Shown here: positions 23,568 through 38,056 of the stretch, piece after piece | Numbering within the stretch: position 1 is the stretch's first letter | Layout: each line of letters begins with the position of its first letter | Assembly (NCBI GenBank): GCA_034620365.1 | Contig: JAQGEQ010000020.1 | Coordinates: 186,001 to 250,000, forward strand | DNA length: 64,000 nucleotides | Direction of reading: 5' to 3' | From: Pegea sp. RAD2-039 | Taxonomy: Eukaryota > Chordata > Thaliacea > Salpida > Salpidae | Notes under the pieces: model-generated | What the model saw: only the letters and a program-made list of their open reading frames with translations | Told to the model about the DNA's origin: nothing | Databases searched by the model: none | Position numbers and translations under genes: made by a program

Positions 23568-26500
23568 TCACGTGACTTCAATCATGTCTTCATCTGCCAG
23601 AGTATCATCCATTGGAGGATCTTGAGTTCTATCTTCCATTTCAACAGATGACTCATCATCTTCATATTTGTAATCCATTTCAAGAGCAATCATTTTCTTA
23701 CGATCTTTAGTCAGCTGAAAAAATTGAGGAATAATTTGAACTTTGATCAATTATCAGAAGTAACCGACCAAACACCCGATATTGCGATTAGCACAACATT
23801 TGAAGTCATAATATGGATTGTTTTGAGAGCAGTTAAAGATGCGAGAAAGACTGCAGTGTCTATTCAAAGATGTAATTGTAGGAGAAGTTTTCCCAAAATC
23901 TTTAAACGTGTCTTGATATTTGATTTGATTTTCAGCTTCTTCTAAAATAGCTTTTAATGAAGTCTGAAAAATTAATCAGTTTCAGTTGACTTCTAACTTT
24001 TTTACAATTTTTTGTTTTAATGCCAAATATATCTCATCAGTATCAATCTATAAGTTGAGCAAAAAATTTTAAATGAAATATTTTAACGAAGTAGCTGCAA
24101 AAAATTGAATAAAGTTTAGATATAGTGATGCAGCAAATAAATAAAAAGTCTTTACAGAAAATAAGAAGTAGAACCGACAAGCTGAGAAATATTTTCAAAA
24201 TAATCACATAGAATAAACCAATATTTAGGAAACTGACTGAATCTTTCAATAGAAAACTGTTATAAGATTTGAAGAAGAGTTAGACTGACTTGTAGTAAAA
24301 GAAGTCTTTCATCACTCAATTGAAGTAAAGATGTAAATTGTTCTTCATTGTAAATATCAGAATGAAGTATAGATGGCTTCGTAGATGATAGATCAACTTC
24401 AGACCAATCATCAAAACAAGCATTGTAAGTAGCTGCTTGACTAAAAAGATTGGTTTCAATTTATTCTCTATTCGATTTTGAAATTGAAATCATTAATTTA
24501 CGAAGAAATTACATTTGATTGACATGTTTAGATCGAGGAGGTATCAATATATCAAGAAATGTTAGTTGAGAAGATGACGAATTGTTGTTTACAATCATTG
24601 TTAAGATTCTTTTCCAATTTTGATGCAAATCTACAAAAAAGTTTGAAATATTTGATTAAAAATAATTGAAGTCACCATGAGTCACAGGAAGAAATAGCTG
24701 TGAAGCTGAAAACGATTCACTAGATTCAGAAGATTGTAGATAAGCAAGATTCAACTCCTTCACTATCGCATCTTGCGGGAGGACATTTTTCTACAAATAG
24801 TTTGATCTGTGATCCATGATTTGATAGGAAACAAAACCTACGGTCATCTGAAGTATTGACGATTCGGTGGTTTTTCCGATTTCGTCAACAATTTGAGCAA
24901 GTGATCTTTGTGGATTTGGTTTTATTAGATTTGGATTATTCCTTAAACATGAAGATGATGATATCAAATTGAGCCATTCATTATTTTTGTAGATTTTTGC
25001 ATCTTTTTTTAGCGGCGATGGTTTAAAATATTGATCTGTTTCAAGAGATTAGTTCTGAGAAGTCAGTCTGAATATTTGTTGAACTTACAAACTCTATCTA
25101 AATTAAATCTACGAACAGGTTGCTGGCTTTCATCCTCAGCTTCAAATGATTCGAGTACAAAGTCTGCTACATCTTCTAATTCTTTAGCTGATAGCTAAAT
25201 AAACTTTGATTGAAGACCTAAAAATCGAGTTGAAATTAAACAAGGAGAAACCTTTTCAGTTGAATCTGTCGGCCGTTTTAGTTTTTGAACAGAAATAAAA
25301 AGCCATTTGATAAAAAGTTGAAAATTATTCGAATGTTCTTGATAAACACTGAAAAAGATCTTTCAAGTCTTCAGAAGTTGAAGAAATGTGTCTTACGTCA
25401 ACAGCTCATAAGTTTTGATCAACAGCTCACCGCTGAGTTTGATGAGACGAGCGACCCCATCTTTATCAAATCTTATTTCAAGATCAGAAAACAGTTTGGA
25501 ATTGTTCATGCCCTGAAAAAAATGATAAAATGTCGAGATGAAGAAGATGAAATTTGAAAAACTCACTTTTAACTCATTGAAAAGATAGAATAATGTATCT
25601 GCAGCATTTTGTAAATTGGCAAGTAAAGTTTGCTTGAAAAAAACATTACAAATAATCAGCATCTTTTTGAAGCGTTCCAAAAAATTTTCTTTCAAAGAAT
25701 CGACTAATAGACGTTCTAGCTGATAACTTGGTTGCCCCCACACTAGGAAATGTAAAAGCTCGTCTCCGATAGTAGATGATAACTGGTTTTCAGCAATGCA
25801 ATCAAACAATCTTGTCTCCATCAGCTGATTACAAAATATATTAGTGAAAAAGTTGATCAAATTTGTCGATAAAACTTTGAATCTTATCAAGTGCATCAAT
25901 TAACTTGTGTCAACAGGTTACTGACAACATCAAAAGTATATAAATAAAGTAAATAAAAAGACCAATTTGTCAAAAAGTTGTTTAAACAAAATAAAAAAAG
26001 GTAGTGAAACCTGTACAAGTTCTTCACATTGTTGCTTCATAACTTCAAAAACATGCTCAACGTGATAAACTGTTTCAATAACTCGTAGTAGCTTCATTGA
26101 AACATCATTCCAAGTTTTAATGTTCAAGAAAATCTTTTTCATATCATACTAATAAGTAAAATGCTTGTTTGTTGATGAATGAAATTGCAAACAACAACTT
26201 ACTATTTGAACTTGTAAGCTTATGTCTTTATTTTTTACTTTGTAATTGAATGCTAAAGTCAAATATTCCATCTCTAGGCTCATACATGAATCTAAAAATG
26301 TGAACTTTTCTATCGAATCTGAAGGCTAGAATAAATAAATTAAAATTACATTTGGTGGTAACTAGATTAGAAAATAAAGTTCAAAAACTTACAAGTCCGT
26401 TTAAACAATCAATTTTAGCTAAAGGTAAAACCCCATAAGCATACAAAACTATCTTCCAGTCATTGTTCAAAGTCAACAGAAAATTAAATCTGAAACAAAG

Positions 26501-27523
26501 TTTTCAAATTCTTAAACTTTCAATGAAAATCTTTCGATTTAGTTTATCAAACATTTTTACTTTTTCATTTCCAAAATAGCTTTGAAGTTACATCCTTCTT
26601 CCCAATCTTCTTTTACTGGAAGATCAGGAATATATTCTCCAAAAGATGAAGATCGGAAAACATTGTTAACTTCATCTAAATAAAAATTCTGCTAAAATTG
26701 TGCTACTAGAAGCATGAATTGAAAATGATGAAAACTATTAAATATTTACCAACTGTTTCAACTTGAGATTCATACCATTTCATGTATATAATTGAAAACA
26801 CTAAATTAAACTTCTTGTTTGTTATATTAAAAACCAAATCACCCTTTTCCATATGAAAGAATTTTATACCAGCTTCTAAAGAGTCATAAGAAACGGCAAT
26901 AACTAGAAAAATAAACACCAATTATAAGTTTTATCAATAAACTTAGTTTATAAATTTTCATATAAAACAAATAAAATATGTAACAACTTAAATAATGAAA
27001 ATTTAAGTAATTGAATATTCAATATTACAATTAATTAATTATTTAAAATATATCAAATATTTTATAGCAAATAGTTTAAAATTAAACAATACAGGAGTCT
27101 ATAAAAGTTTTTTTCAGCTTTTTATAAGATGTAACAAAATTTTATAAAAAAATATTAGGACTTAGAAGAAAATTAAAAACTAAACATATAAAAACTAATT
27201 TATTAAATGGTTTAAAAGAAAAATTTTATTTTCAATTTGATTTAATAAATTAATTTCAACAAATTATATCAATTATACAATTTAAATAATTCACCTGTCC
27301 CATCAGATCTCCAGCAAAGAGCAGTTATTGATGTATCTACTACTGGCGAAGGAATTGTCCAAATGTTATCAAGATTTGCTAATCGAAATAGCAAAAGTTC
27401 TGCTTTATTATTACCAAGAGCTAATAAATCTCTATTTGGACTCCAAGAAAAATGTTTAATTTCTTCTTTCAAAGTTTTTTCACCAGATATAACAAAATCT
27501 TTTCCAAAAACTGAATCAGTCAT
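23568..27523 (-). CDS. ANAPC4: Anaphase-promoting complex subunit 4
   Basis: Multi-exon. Start at 27523 (MTDSVFGKDFVISGEKTLKE). The first exon reads FSWSPNRDLLALGNNKAELL and ITALCWRSDGT, matching the N-terminal WD40 blade of human APC4 (FLVWSPKRDLIALANTAGEV; TCLAWRPDGK). The central helical domain is clear at about 25560-25900: IGDELLHFLVWGQPSYQLER then 'LLYHL-SELK'-like AADTLFYLFNELK (human VQDEFMHLLLWGKASAELQT ... SLLYHLSELK). The C-terminus is the expected acidic tail: KMIALEMDYKYEDDESSVEM, ending DEDMIEVT. APC4 is a scaffold of the APC/C platform that connects the catalytic module to the TPR lobe for mitotic cyclin ubiquitylation (family knowledge). The AT-rich first intron (about 26922-27295) is the largest. 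Not every internal exon end was traced. Confidence 0.85.
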
Positions 27524-29379
27524 TTTTTAAAGAAATCAAAATGTCTACCATAAAAAACAAATAAATATCAGAAATTACTTTCAACAATATCCCTGAATAA
27601 GATTTAAACAAAATAACCATTATTAAATTTAATCAAAAAATCCTAATAAGTTGCTGCTTCATCAAAAGTTCCACTAAAGAATAAATTTAAAAAAATATGA
27701 AGTGTTTACCTTAAACTTACAAATACAAATATATTAATTCAACTCAAAACCTAGAACAACTTTTTAGTGAAAATAAACATTTTTCAGTAGTTTAAAATTG
27801 ATAAGGTATAAATTAAAAAAAGCAATTTGCAAAATTTATAAATTTCTTCCATTTTTTTGAAGCAACTATGATCATAAAAGTGAAATTTATTTAGAACAAG
27901 TTTTACAACAAACAGCAAACCTTTGCATTAAATTAAACAAAAGCTAACTTTAAATTGTCTATTTTATTTTTTGCGCGATACACTGATAATTTTATGGCCG
28001 TTAGCAGTTATTATTATTAAGTAAAAATTAATGGCTTTAATATTGATTCATCTTTTTCAATATCATTATCAACTGATTTTTTTAAAGTCTATCTTAGATA
28101 ACATAACTATCTTAGATATCTTAATAAAAAAATCGAGGCACTTCGGTTCGGTAATTTTTCTTAGAACTAGTAAAAACAAATTGAATAAGAACAAATTTTT
28201 TTTAGGTTTATTTTTGAGATAGCGGATAAATTGATTATTCGGGCAGTATATATGGCTGAAGATGGGAAGAAAGGAAAAGTAGTAGTATGAGTGAAGAATA
28301 TTTAGAAAAGGGGAAGACAAAAAGGGGAATAAAGGTTGAAGACCTGAAGTGAGCACGCTAGTAGTAGCTAAATAAGCCAATGTGTGAAAGTCACATGCGG
28401 CTCAACTTTTCACAGAGGTATGATGAACTCAATTGCTAAGTGAAAGATGAACCCTTATCTTCCTTACGCTTTTTCCTTTTTTAGCAACGGTTCGCTTTGC
28501 TCACAAAAAATGTTGATGACTTTTCTCCAGGGTGCACAATCTGCTTCTGAGTCTTTTGTATACCCAGATGTTTAACGAATATTTTAATAGATTCTCTTTT
28601 TTAGGGTATCTCTGTTTCTGCAGCCAGATGAGATTTGTGAGAATGTGTGTTAGCGGGTGCTCAGGCACCCTCTTTCGCATTTATTGTAATAACTAAATTG
28701 ATTGTTGTGCTTGATTGATATTTGTGCCAGTTACTCTTGTATTACAAATTAACTTTATAGTTACACTACCTGGAGAATACACATTATAGGATCGTTTCAG
28801 TAATATTGAGAATTTCAAGTTTGCATTTTGAGTTATTTTAATTCTTCTGTCAAGGTTTGAGCAGCGTTGTAAGCGGTTAGACAAAAAAATTTTATGAAAT
28901 TTGTACAAAATTTTAAACTGCTTAAAAGTGTTAAAATAGCTTTATTCTAATTTTAAAAGTTATTTTGGAGAATTTAAAATTCAATTTTAGCATTTGGAAC
29001 TAAAAAATAATTATTAATAATTGATAAATACAATGTACAGCTTTAACAATAATTTTAAAAGCCATAATAGTCTTTTCTTTTTGACTTAATAAAAACAATT
29101 CTATAGCATATAATTGTTTTGCTTAACATTTTGACTTTTGTAACTTAACTGTAATCTGATAGTGTGTTTATTTTAAACGAAGAATTTTTTTAGTTGATAC
29201 TTCATAGACAGTTTAGTTGATTTAAGTCTTTAAATAAATATATACACATTAAATACAACATAGCTTATTATAATTTTATCTAAGATCAGTTTATTAAACT
29301 TTTATTTATATTAATAATATATTTTAATAAAAATTTATTATTACTTATACCATCAAATAATTAACTACTTTTTTATTAG
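27524..29379. other. Intergenic, promoter side of ANAPC4 and of the RNase T2 homologue
   Basis: AT-rich except the repeat at 28255-28690. No coding exon is supported. TTTTTTATTAG directly abuts the ATG at 29380. Confidence 0.5.
28255..28690 (+). repeat. Interspersed repeat copy with distinctive GC-richer sequence
   Basis: About 430 nt of GC-richer, non-coding sequence set in AT-rich flanks. Its 3' end (GTGTTAGCGGGTGCTCAGG, CACCCTCTTTCGCA) recurs in inverted orientation at 32462-32512. No long open frame and no clear tRNA boxes were found, so the class (SINE, LINE UTR or DNA element) is undetermined. Confidence 0.45.
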
Positions 29380-31938
29380 ATGAAACTAATAAGTGCTCAA
29401 TCTGCATTACAAGGTCTCTACTTCCTGTTGTTTTTTGTGTCTTTTGGGCTTTGGTATTATTTTCAAAACTATAGTGACTTTCATGTAATATCTTTACAAT
29501 GGTATCCTGCTGTTTGTACTAAGCTAAATGTAAGTTTAATTTAAAAATTAATTGAATAAGTTTAGCTTAAAGTTAAAATAATTTTTTTTTGAATTTGTAA
29601 AAATTTTTCTGATAAAACTAAATTTTAGGCAACAAAAAAAGTCGTTTGTTACCCAAGTGCTTCATCACCAAAATTTTGGGTGATTCAGGGTTTTAGGTGA
29701 GTCATTTTTCTGTCTTTCATCTATGATTTTTCTATTTAATCTAATTAATAATAATTAGAAATATTTAAAAGTATTTATTATTATCCTAAAAAGAATTATC
29801 ATTCTGTATTCTATCTGATTAAAATCTTTTTAAATTGATGTTTATAAACTAAATGTATATTACCTTATAAAGAATAAATAATATTTCATTACATATCTCA
29901 ATTAACTGATAAATCAGTTTATTACTTAGAAAAGAGACTATTCTTATTAAATATAAATACTTAATTTACTTTAATGAAACTTATTGGTTAAAATTAAGTT
30001 CATACTTTTTTGATAAACTAAATTTTCACTTTTATACAGAATGTCATAAATATGTTTAATTTTTATCAACCAGTTTATCAATTATTATGATTTTTATATA
30101 ACTTTAAACTTGGAACTAAGTTTTAGACTCATGAGAAAATATGTTTAGATCTTTAGCTTGGTGGTGAAAATTACCAAAATAACAGAGTAATTGTTTGATG
30201 CTAAGTTATATGCTAGAAAGTTGAATATTAGATATCCTACAAAACATTATTTCTTTTGGGTTTGACATTGAAAACCAAAAATAAAAGTCAACTTCTACAT
30301 TCGTTTGTTATTTAAGCACCTAAATATAAAAACTTGTTTTTCTTGTCTATATAATTATCTTTGTGACTGTCATAGTATCAAACCCTGGTCACAATATTTG
30401 AAAAAAAAATCATTTAGTTGTTTTTAAAAATGGTGATTTAAATTTAGGAGTAAATTTCTATGCCTTTATTTATGTCTGTTAAACTTTACACAAATTTTAG
30501 CAAAACTTTTCAGCAATTATTATTACAGAGCCTTTAAATCAACTGGACCACGTACTTACTGTGACAATAGATACCCTTACATTGACAATTATATTAAAGT
30601 AAGTTTTCATAAATTGTGCAGAATTAGAATTATTTACTATATATTTTATTATAATGTTTTGGTATGTTCTGTTGTCACGTTTCAACTTCTTTCACTAATT
30701 TCCTTTTATAGAATTTTATTTTAAATAGTCCAGTATATTTGGTAAACTTTAGTAAATTATTGTTATAATAAATGGTAAAAATTTTAAAATAATTCTATTT
30801 TTATACTTCCTCTAAACTTATTAATATTTTGCAGAGTGATAATGACTTATATAAAAAGTTACAATTATATTGGGTGTCAATCTTAAATGGAACTGAACCA
30901 GATATAATATGGTGAAACTTAATAACAAACAACAATGATAAATTGAAATCGTTTCTTTTTCATAAACAGGAAACATGAGTACACAAAATATGGCACGTGT
31001 GTTGAAACCAGTCGACGTTTAGGAGCAGAAGCAATTTATTTTCACAAATCTATGGATTTATTTAAAACTATAAACTTGAAAAAGTAAAAATTTAATAATT
31101 CAACTGAAAATGTTTAAATATTTTAAATTCCTTTTTATTAACTTTTTATTTTATCAGATAGTTACTTCTATTTTTTCTGATTCTTTGTATTTTAAGATTT
31201 TAATATTTATCTTTTTTATAGAATTTTGGATGACAACGAAATCGTTCCTTCAGAAACACCTTACTTGGTATGTTATTCAGATATTTTTATTAAATTATCT
31301 TTTAAGATAAAATTAGATAATTTTTGGTGAGTTTTCAGTATTTTGTAATTTAATATGAATGAAAAAAACTTTATATCCTGAAGAATATTTCTTATTTTAC
31401 TTCCTATTAAGTTTCTAATTATTTTTGTCTCTTAATAGTTTTGACTTGATAAAAACTAACAATTTAAGTATTTATACAATTTATTTTTAAGATTTTTTCT
31501 AACATTATAAAATGAAAATAAGTTCCATCATATGAGAACTTTTCATTTATATTTTATTTATTCAATTTTTATAAAAATTATCTCTGCAGCTTTCAAAGAT
31601 CAAAAAGTCAGTTGAAGAAAAGATCAAATCTTCTGTTCAGCTACTTTGTTTTCCTTCTAAGGTTGCTCATCAAACCTCTGGTTTAAAATCTTTAATTTTT
31701 CTTTTATTCTTAGAACAAAAGTCAACAAGTTCTTGCTCAAATCAATGTTTGTGTTGATTCGAAATCTTTGAAAATAAAAAGCTGTGCAAGCTCAGTTGTA
31801 GAAAAAGTTGTTGAAGATCGAAAATGGGACGATAAATTTGAAGATTTGGATCAGCTTTATCAGCAGATGCACATTTGTAGCAATAAATTGAATGTCTTAT
31901 ACCTAACTAATCACAGAACTGTGTCTCGACTTGTTTGA
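29380..31938 (+). CDS. Ribonuclease T2 family protein, predicted catalytically inactive
   Basis: Eight exons, all in phase: 29380-29529, 29629-29696, 30514-30598, 30835-30911, 30970-31083, 31222-31267, 31590-31661 and 31714-31938. They give 278 residues, normal for the family. An N-terminal hydrophobic segment (LQGLYFLLFFVSFGLWYYF) suggests secretion. Family landmarks: HVISLQWYPAVC (usual L-x-L-x-WPP-x-VC), CAS I region 'KFWVIQGFR' (usual FTIHGLWP), the YCDN block, CAS II 'KHEYTKYGTC' (usual KHEWxKHGTC), and near the C-terminus QVLAQINVCVD (usual L-x-EI-x-LC-x-D). The CAS I His is Gln and the second CAS II His is Tyr. The first CAS II His, the Glu and the Lys remain. Acid RNase activity normally needs the replaced His residues, so loss of cleavage is inferred. 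The fold Cys are largely kept. An acceptor-like TTATTAG touches the ATG. Confidence 0.85.
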
Positions 31939-34654
31939 AAATTGTCATTTCTACTTTTGCATGTTTTTTTTGGTTTATGCAAATCTGCTTTTCTCTTTTA
32001 ATTTGCTTTATTTATTTTTTTGAAAACAAATGTCTTTTTGGTGTCGCTTTTTCCCACAAAAGTACACAAAAGTTAAGAAAACTGAAGAATATTATTATTT
32101 TACAGAAAATCATAATAAATTATTAAATACTTTTCGTAACAACCAACTGTTATCTACAAATGTGTCTCAACTTTTTTAAATATCACAATTCAAAATTTGT
32201 CACGAGTTTTTTCAGTATTCAATTTCTTCTAGTTCTGCAATATTTTTGTGAATCGACGAGATAACTAATTCTTCAAATAATAAAATTGTCTTAAAGATTT
32301 TTAGCTTTATACTTTGAAGGTTATCTAATAAATGTTTTAATTTTAAACTTACAAATATTAAATTGAATGATCTATTTAGGCAACATTTAAATAGAGTCTT
32401 TACTCCTTAGGAGACTATTTTAATCTTAACGTAAATTGTTTAATCAAATTTATTTTGATGAACGCAAAGGAGGGTGTCTGAAGAGAGCGCCTCTCGCTAA
32501 CACAACAGTTTTTGGTCATTGAGTTTGTTAAACAAAATTGATTGAAAAGTAAATAAATATAACCACTGAAAAGTCTCTTGTATTCAAGAGACATTGTTAA
32601 AAGTGAAATTTATTGTTGCGAATATCTTTTAATGTAAATTAGCTTATTTAAAAATTCTATTGAAAACATCTTATGTTTATTTAATATATAATTATGAATT
32701 GAAGCAAGTTAAAAACATTTAACTAAACAGATATGAAATATAAGTTATATATATTAAATAATTGTAACAAGTAAAAAAAGAGAATTTTTCATGTTCTTTG
32801 CTATTTGTTCATACTTTTACAAATTAATGAATATATCTTTTTTAAATATTTGATTTTTGAATATTAAAACTTTAAATAAAATTGCCAAAAATATTTTAGT
32901 TTCTTTTTCTATACTGATTGCATTTTTATTAACTTAGTTGTTTTTATCTATTCAATATCTATATTGCGAACATTATAATGCACACCAGTATATTTTCATT
33001 CAGTAAATTTCTTTATTTTTAAAAGCATTCTGTATGTGCTTTGATATATCAGTAGAATAGTCTTTACCACTCTCAACTATATAACCACATTTCATAAAAG
33101 AAGCTTTTCTTCTAGCTATTGTTCAGTAAGAAGACTTTACTGGAAAAATTTATAAATTCAAATAAGTATTCAAATATCAACTTTTATGAAGTTTAATTAG
33201 TAACTACTTTCAGTTTCTTGAAGGAAAATCTTCATAAGTGTACTTAGTCCTAAATTAAAAATGTCGACTATTGAAAGTGTTCAGCCGAAAAAGAATTTTT
33301 ATTTGAAATTAAGTATTAGCTTGGAGCTTATTTTCTATACAAGAGTTACTTGCTTTAGTATGAATCATAAGTTTAGAAGTGATATGTTTTTAAACGTCAT
33401 TCAGCCGAGTATTTCTTGGGTTCTTACATTTAATAATAAAGCCTGGTTTTTTAACTCAGGTTAAAAAAGCTTTCTTGAATATACCTCGGTTTTCAAATAT
33501 GAATTGAGAGATTTTAAATATTTCAAGCAGGATTTTTCAAAGAATGTTCTTTGAAATGTTAATTGTAAGATATTAATATATCTATGGATCAATTTTTATG
33601 CTAAGTTTGATTGTTTTAAGGAAAAAAATATTATTTTACATAATTTAAACATTTTTTAATATTTTAGTAACTTTTGATTTATTTTTGTTGATTAAAACTA
33701 GATGCTATCAGCTGTAAGATTTTATATATCACTGAGGAGGTTGATCTAGAATTTTTAAACTTTATTATTTATGCCTGATAACAAATAGATTTATTGCTAC
33801 TCAAAAAGCAGATTTGTCAACAAAGTATCATAATTCAGTTCATAAGAAAATTTGTAATATTTAGTCCCACTTTAATGTAATAAATAATTATATATAATTT
33901 AGTTAGGTACCATTATTAACTTCAAATTGTTTCTAACATTTAAATACATTAATATTGTTAATCAAAAGAAAATTTGATTCGATTATTGATAACGCACGTG
34001 ATCAAAAACTTTTAATCAATTCAACATCAGCGTAGCTTCAAGAAAATTACTTACATTCTAAAAAGATATTTAAAGTAACCCCCTAAATTCTGTTTGCTTA
34101 ATTTCTTATCAAGTAGTTAATATTTTACGCAATAATGGTAAGTTTAATTTGCCGATACAAAATTTACTTGGTTAACTTTTATTTTTTTATCTTTATCTTC
34201 ATTTTTATTTGATTATTTTAGCTTTATATTATTCCTACTTTTTTTAATTCGTTTCAAAACTGGGATTGTTTATTTTTATGTTAGTCAAACTATTTATAGT
34301 ATTTTACCTTTTATTACCTGGATAAATGAATTTTTATTAGTAAGTTATCTTGTACTAAAAGAAATTTCAGTTAATTATTCTAATCAAAAATATAAGTTTT
34401 AAGTATTTTAATTTATTCTGTTCTTTTATTAAAAGTTGTATTCTAAAAAACTAAATATTTTTCTGCAAATATGATTGCAATTATATAATAAAAATTTTTA
34501 CATTTTTAGGAATGTAAGATTGATTATTTATAAAAATCAATTTGTAATGTAATTAATTAGATTTTAAGAGAATTATTTTGGATCGTGTTTTATTTTGAAG
34601 TTTATCATTGAATCTGTTTCACTTTAAGATTGAAGTTTTTTACTTTTAGTATAA
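31939..34654. other. Intergenic, AT-rich
   Basis: No supported gene. A 67-codon plus frame at 33261-33464 has an ATG but no domain or splice support. It contains the inverted repeat fragment at 32462-32512. TTTTTTACTTTTAG (AG at 34648-34649) lies 5 nt before the muskelin ATG. Confidence 0.5.
32462..32512 (-). repeat. Fragment of the 28255-28690 repeat family, opposite strand
   Basis: The reverse complement reads TGTGTTAGCGAGAGGCGCTC, ACACCCTCCTTTGCGTTCAT, paralleling the 3' end of the copy near 28640-28690 with small indels. Only the terminal part is recognisable. Confidence 0.45.
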
Positions 34655-37946
<3,292 letters not shown>

Positions 37947-38056
37947 TTACTTCACATTAAACACTTCGATTTTGAACTACAGCATTTCTAAATAAATCTC
38001 TTATTTGCACACTTGTGTGGTAATCGTTTATTAAAAATTAAGCGACAAAAACAACA

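Noticed and set aside
31935-32126. Plus-strand ORF overlapping the RNase T2 stop
   Set aside because: It lies in the 3' flank in another frame with low-complexity hydrophobic sequence.
33261-33464. Short plus-strand ORF with ATG (MSTIESVQ...)
   Set aside because: No domain, no splice support and ordinary AT-rich composition; likely chance.
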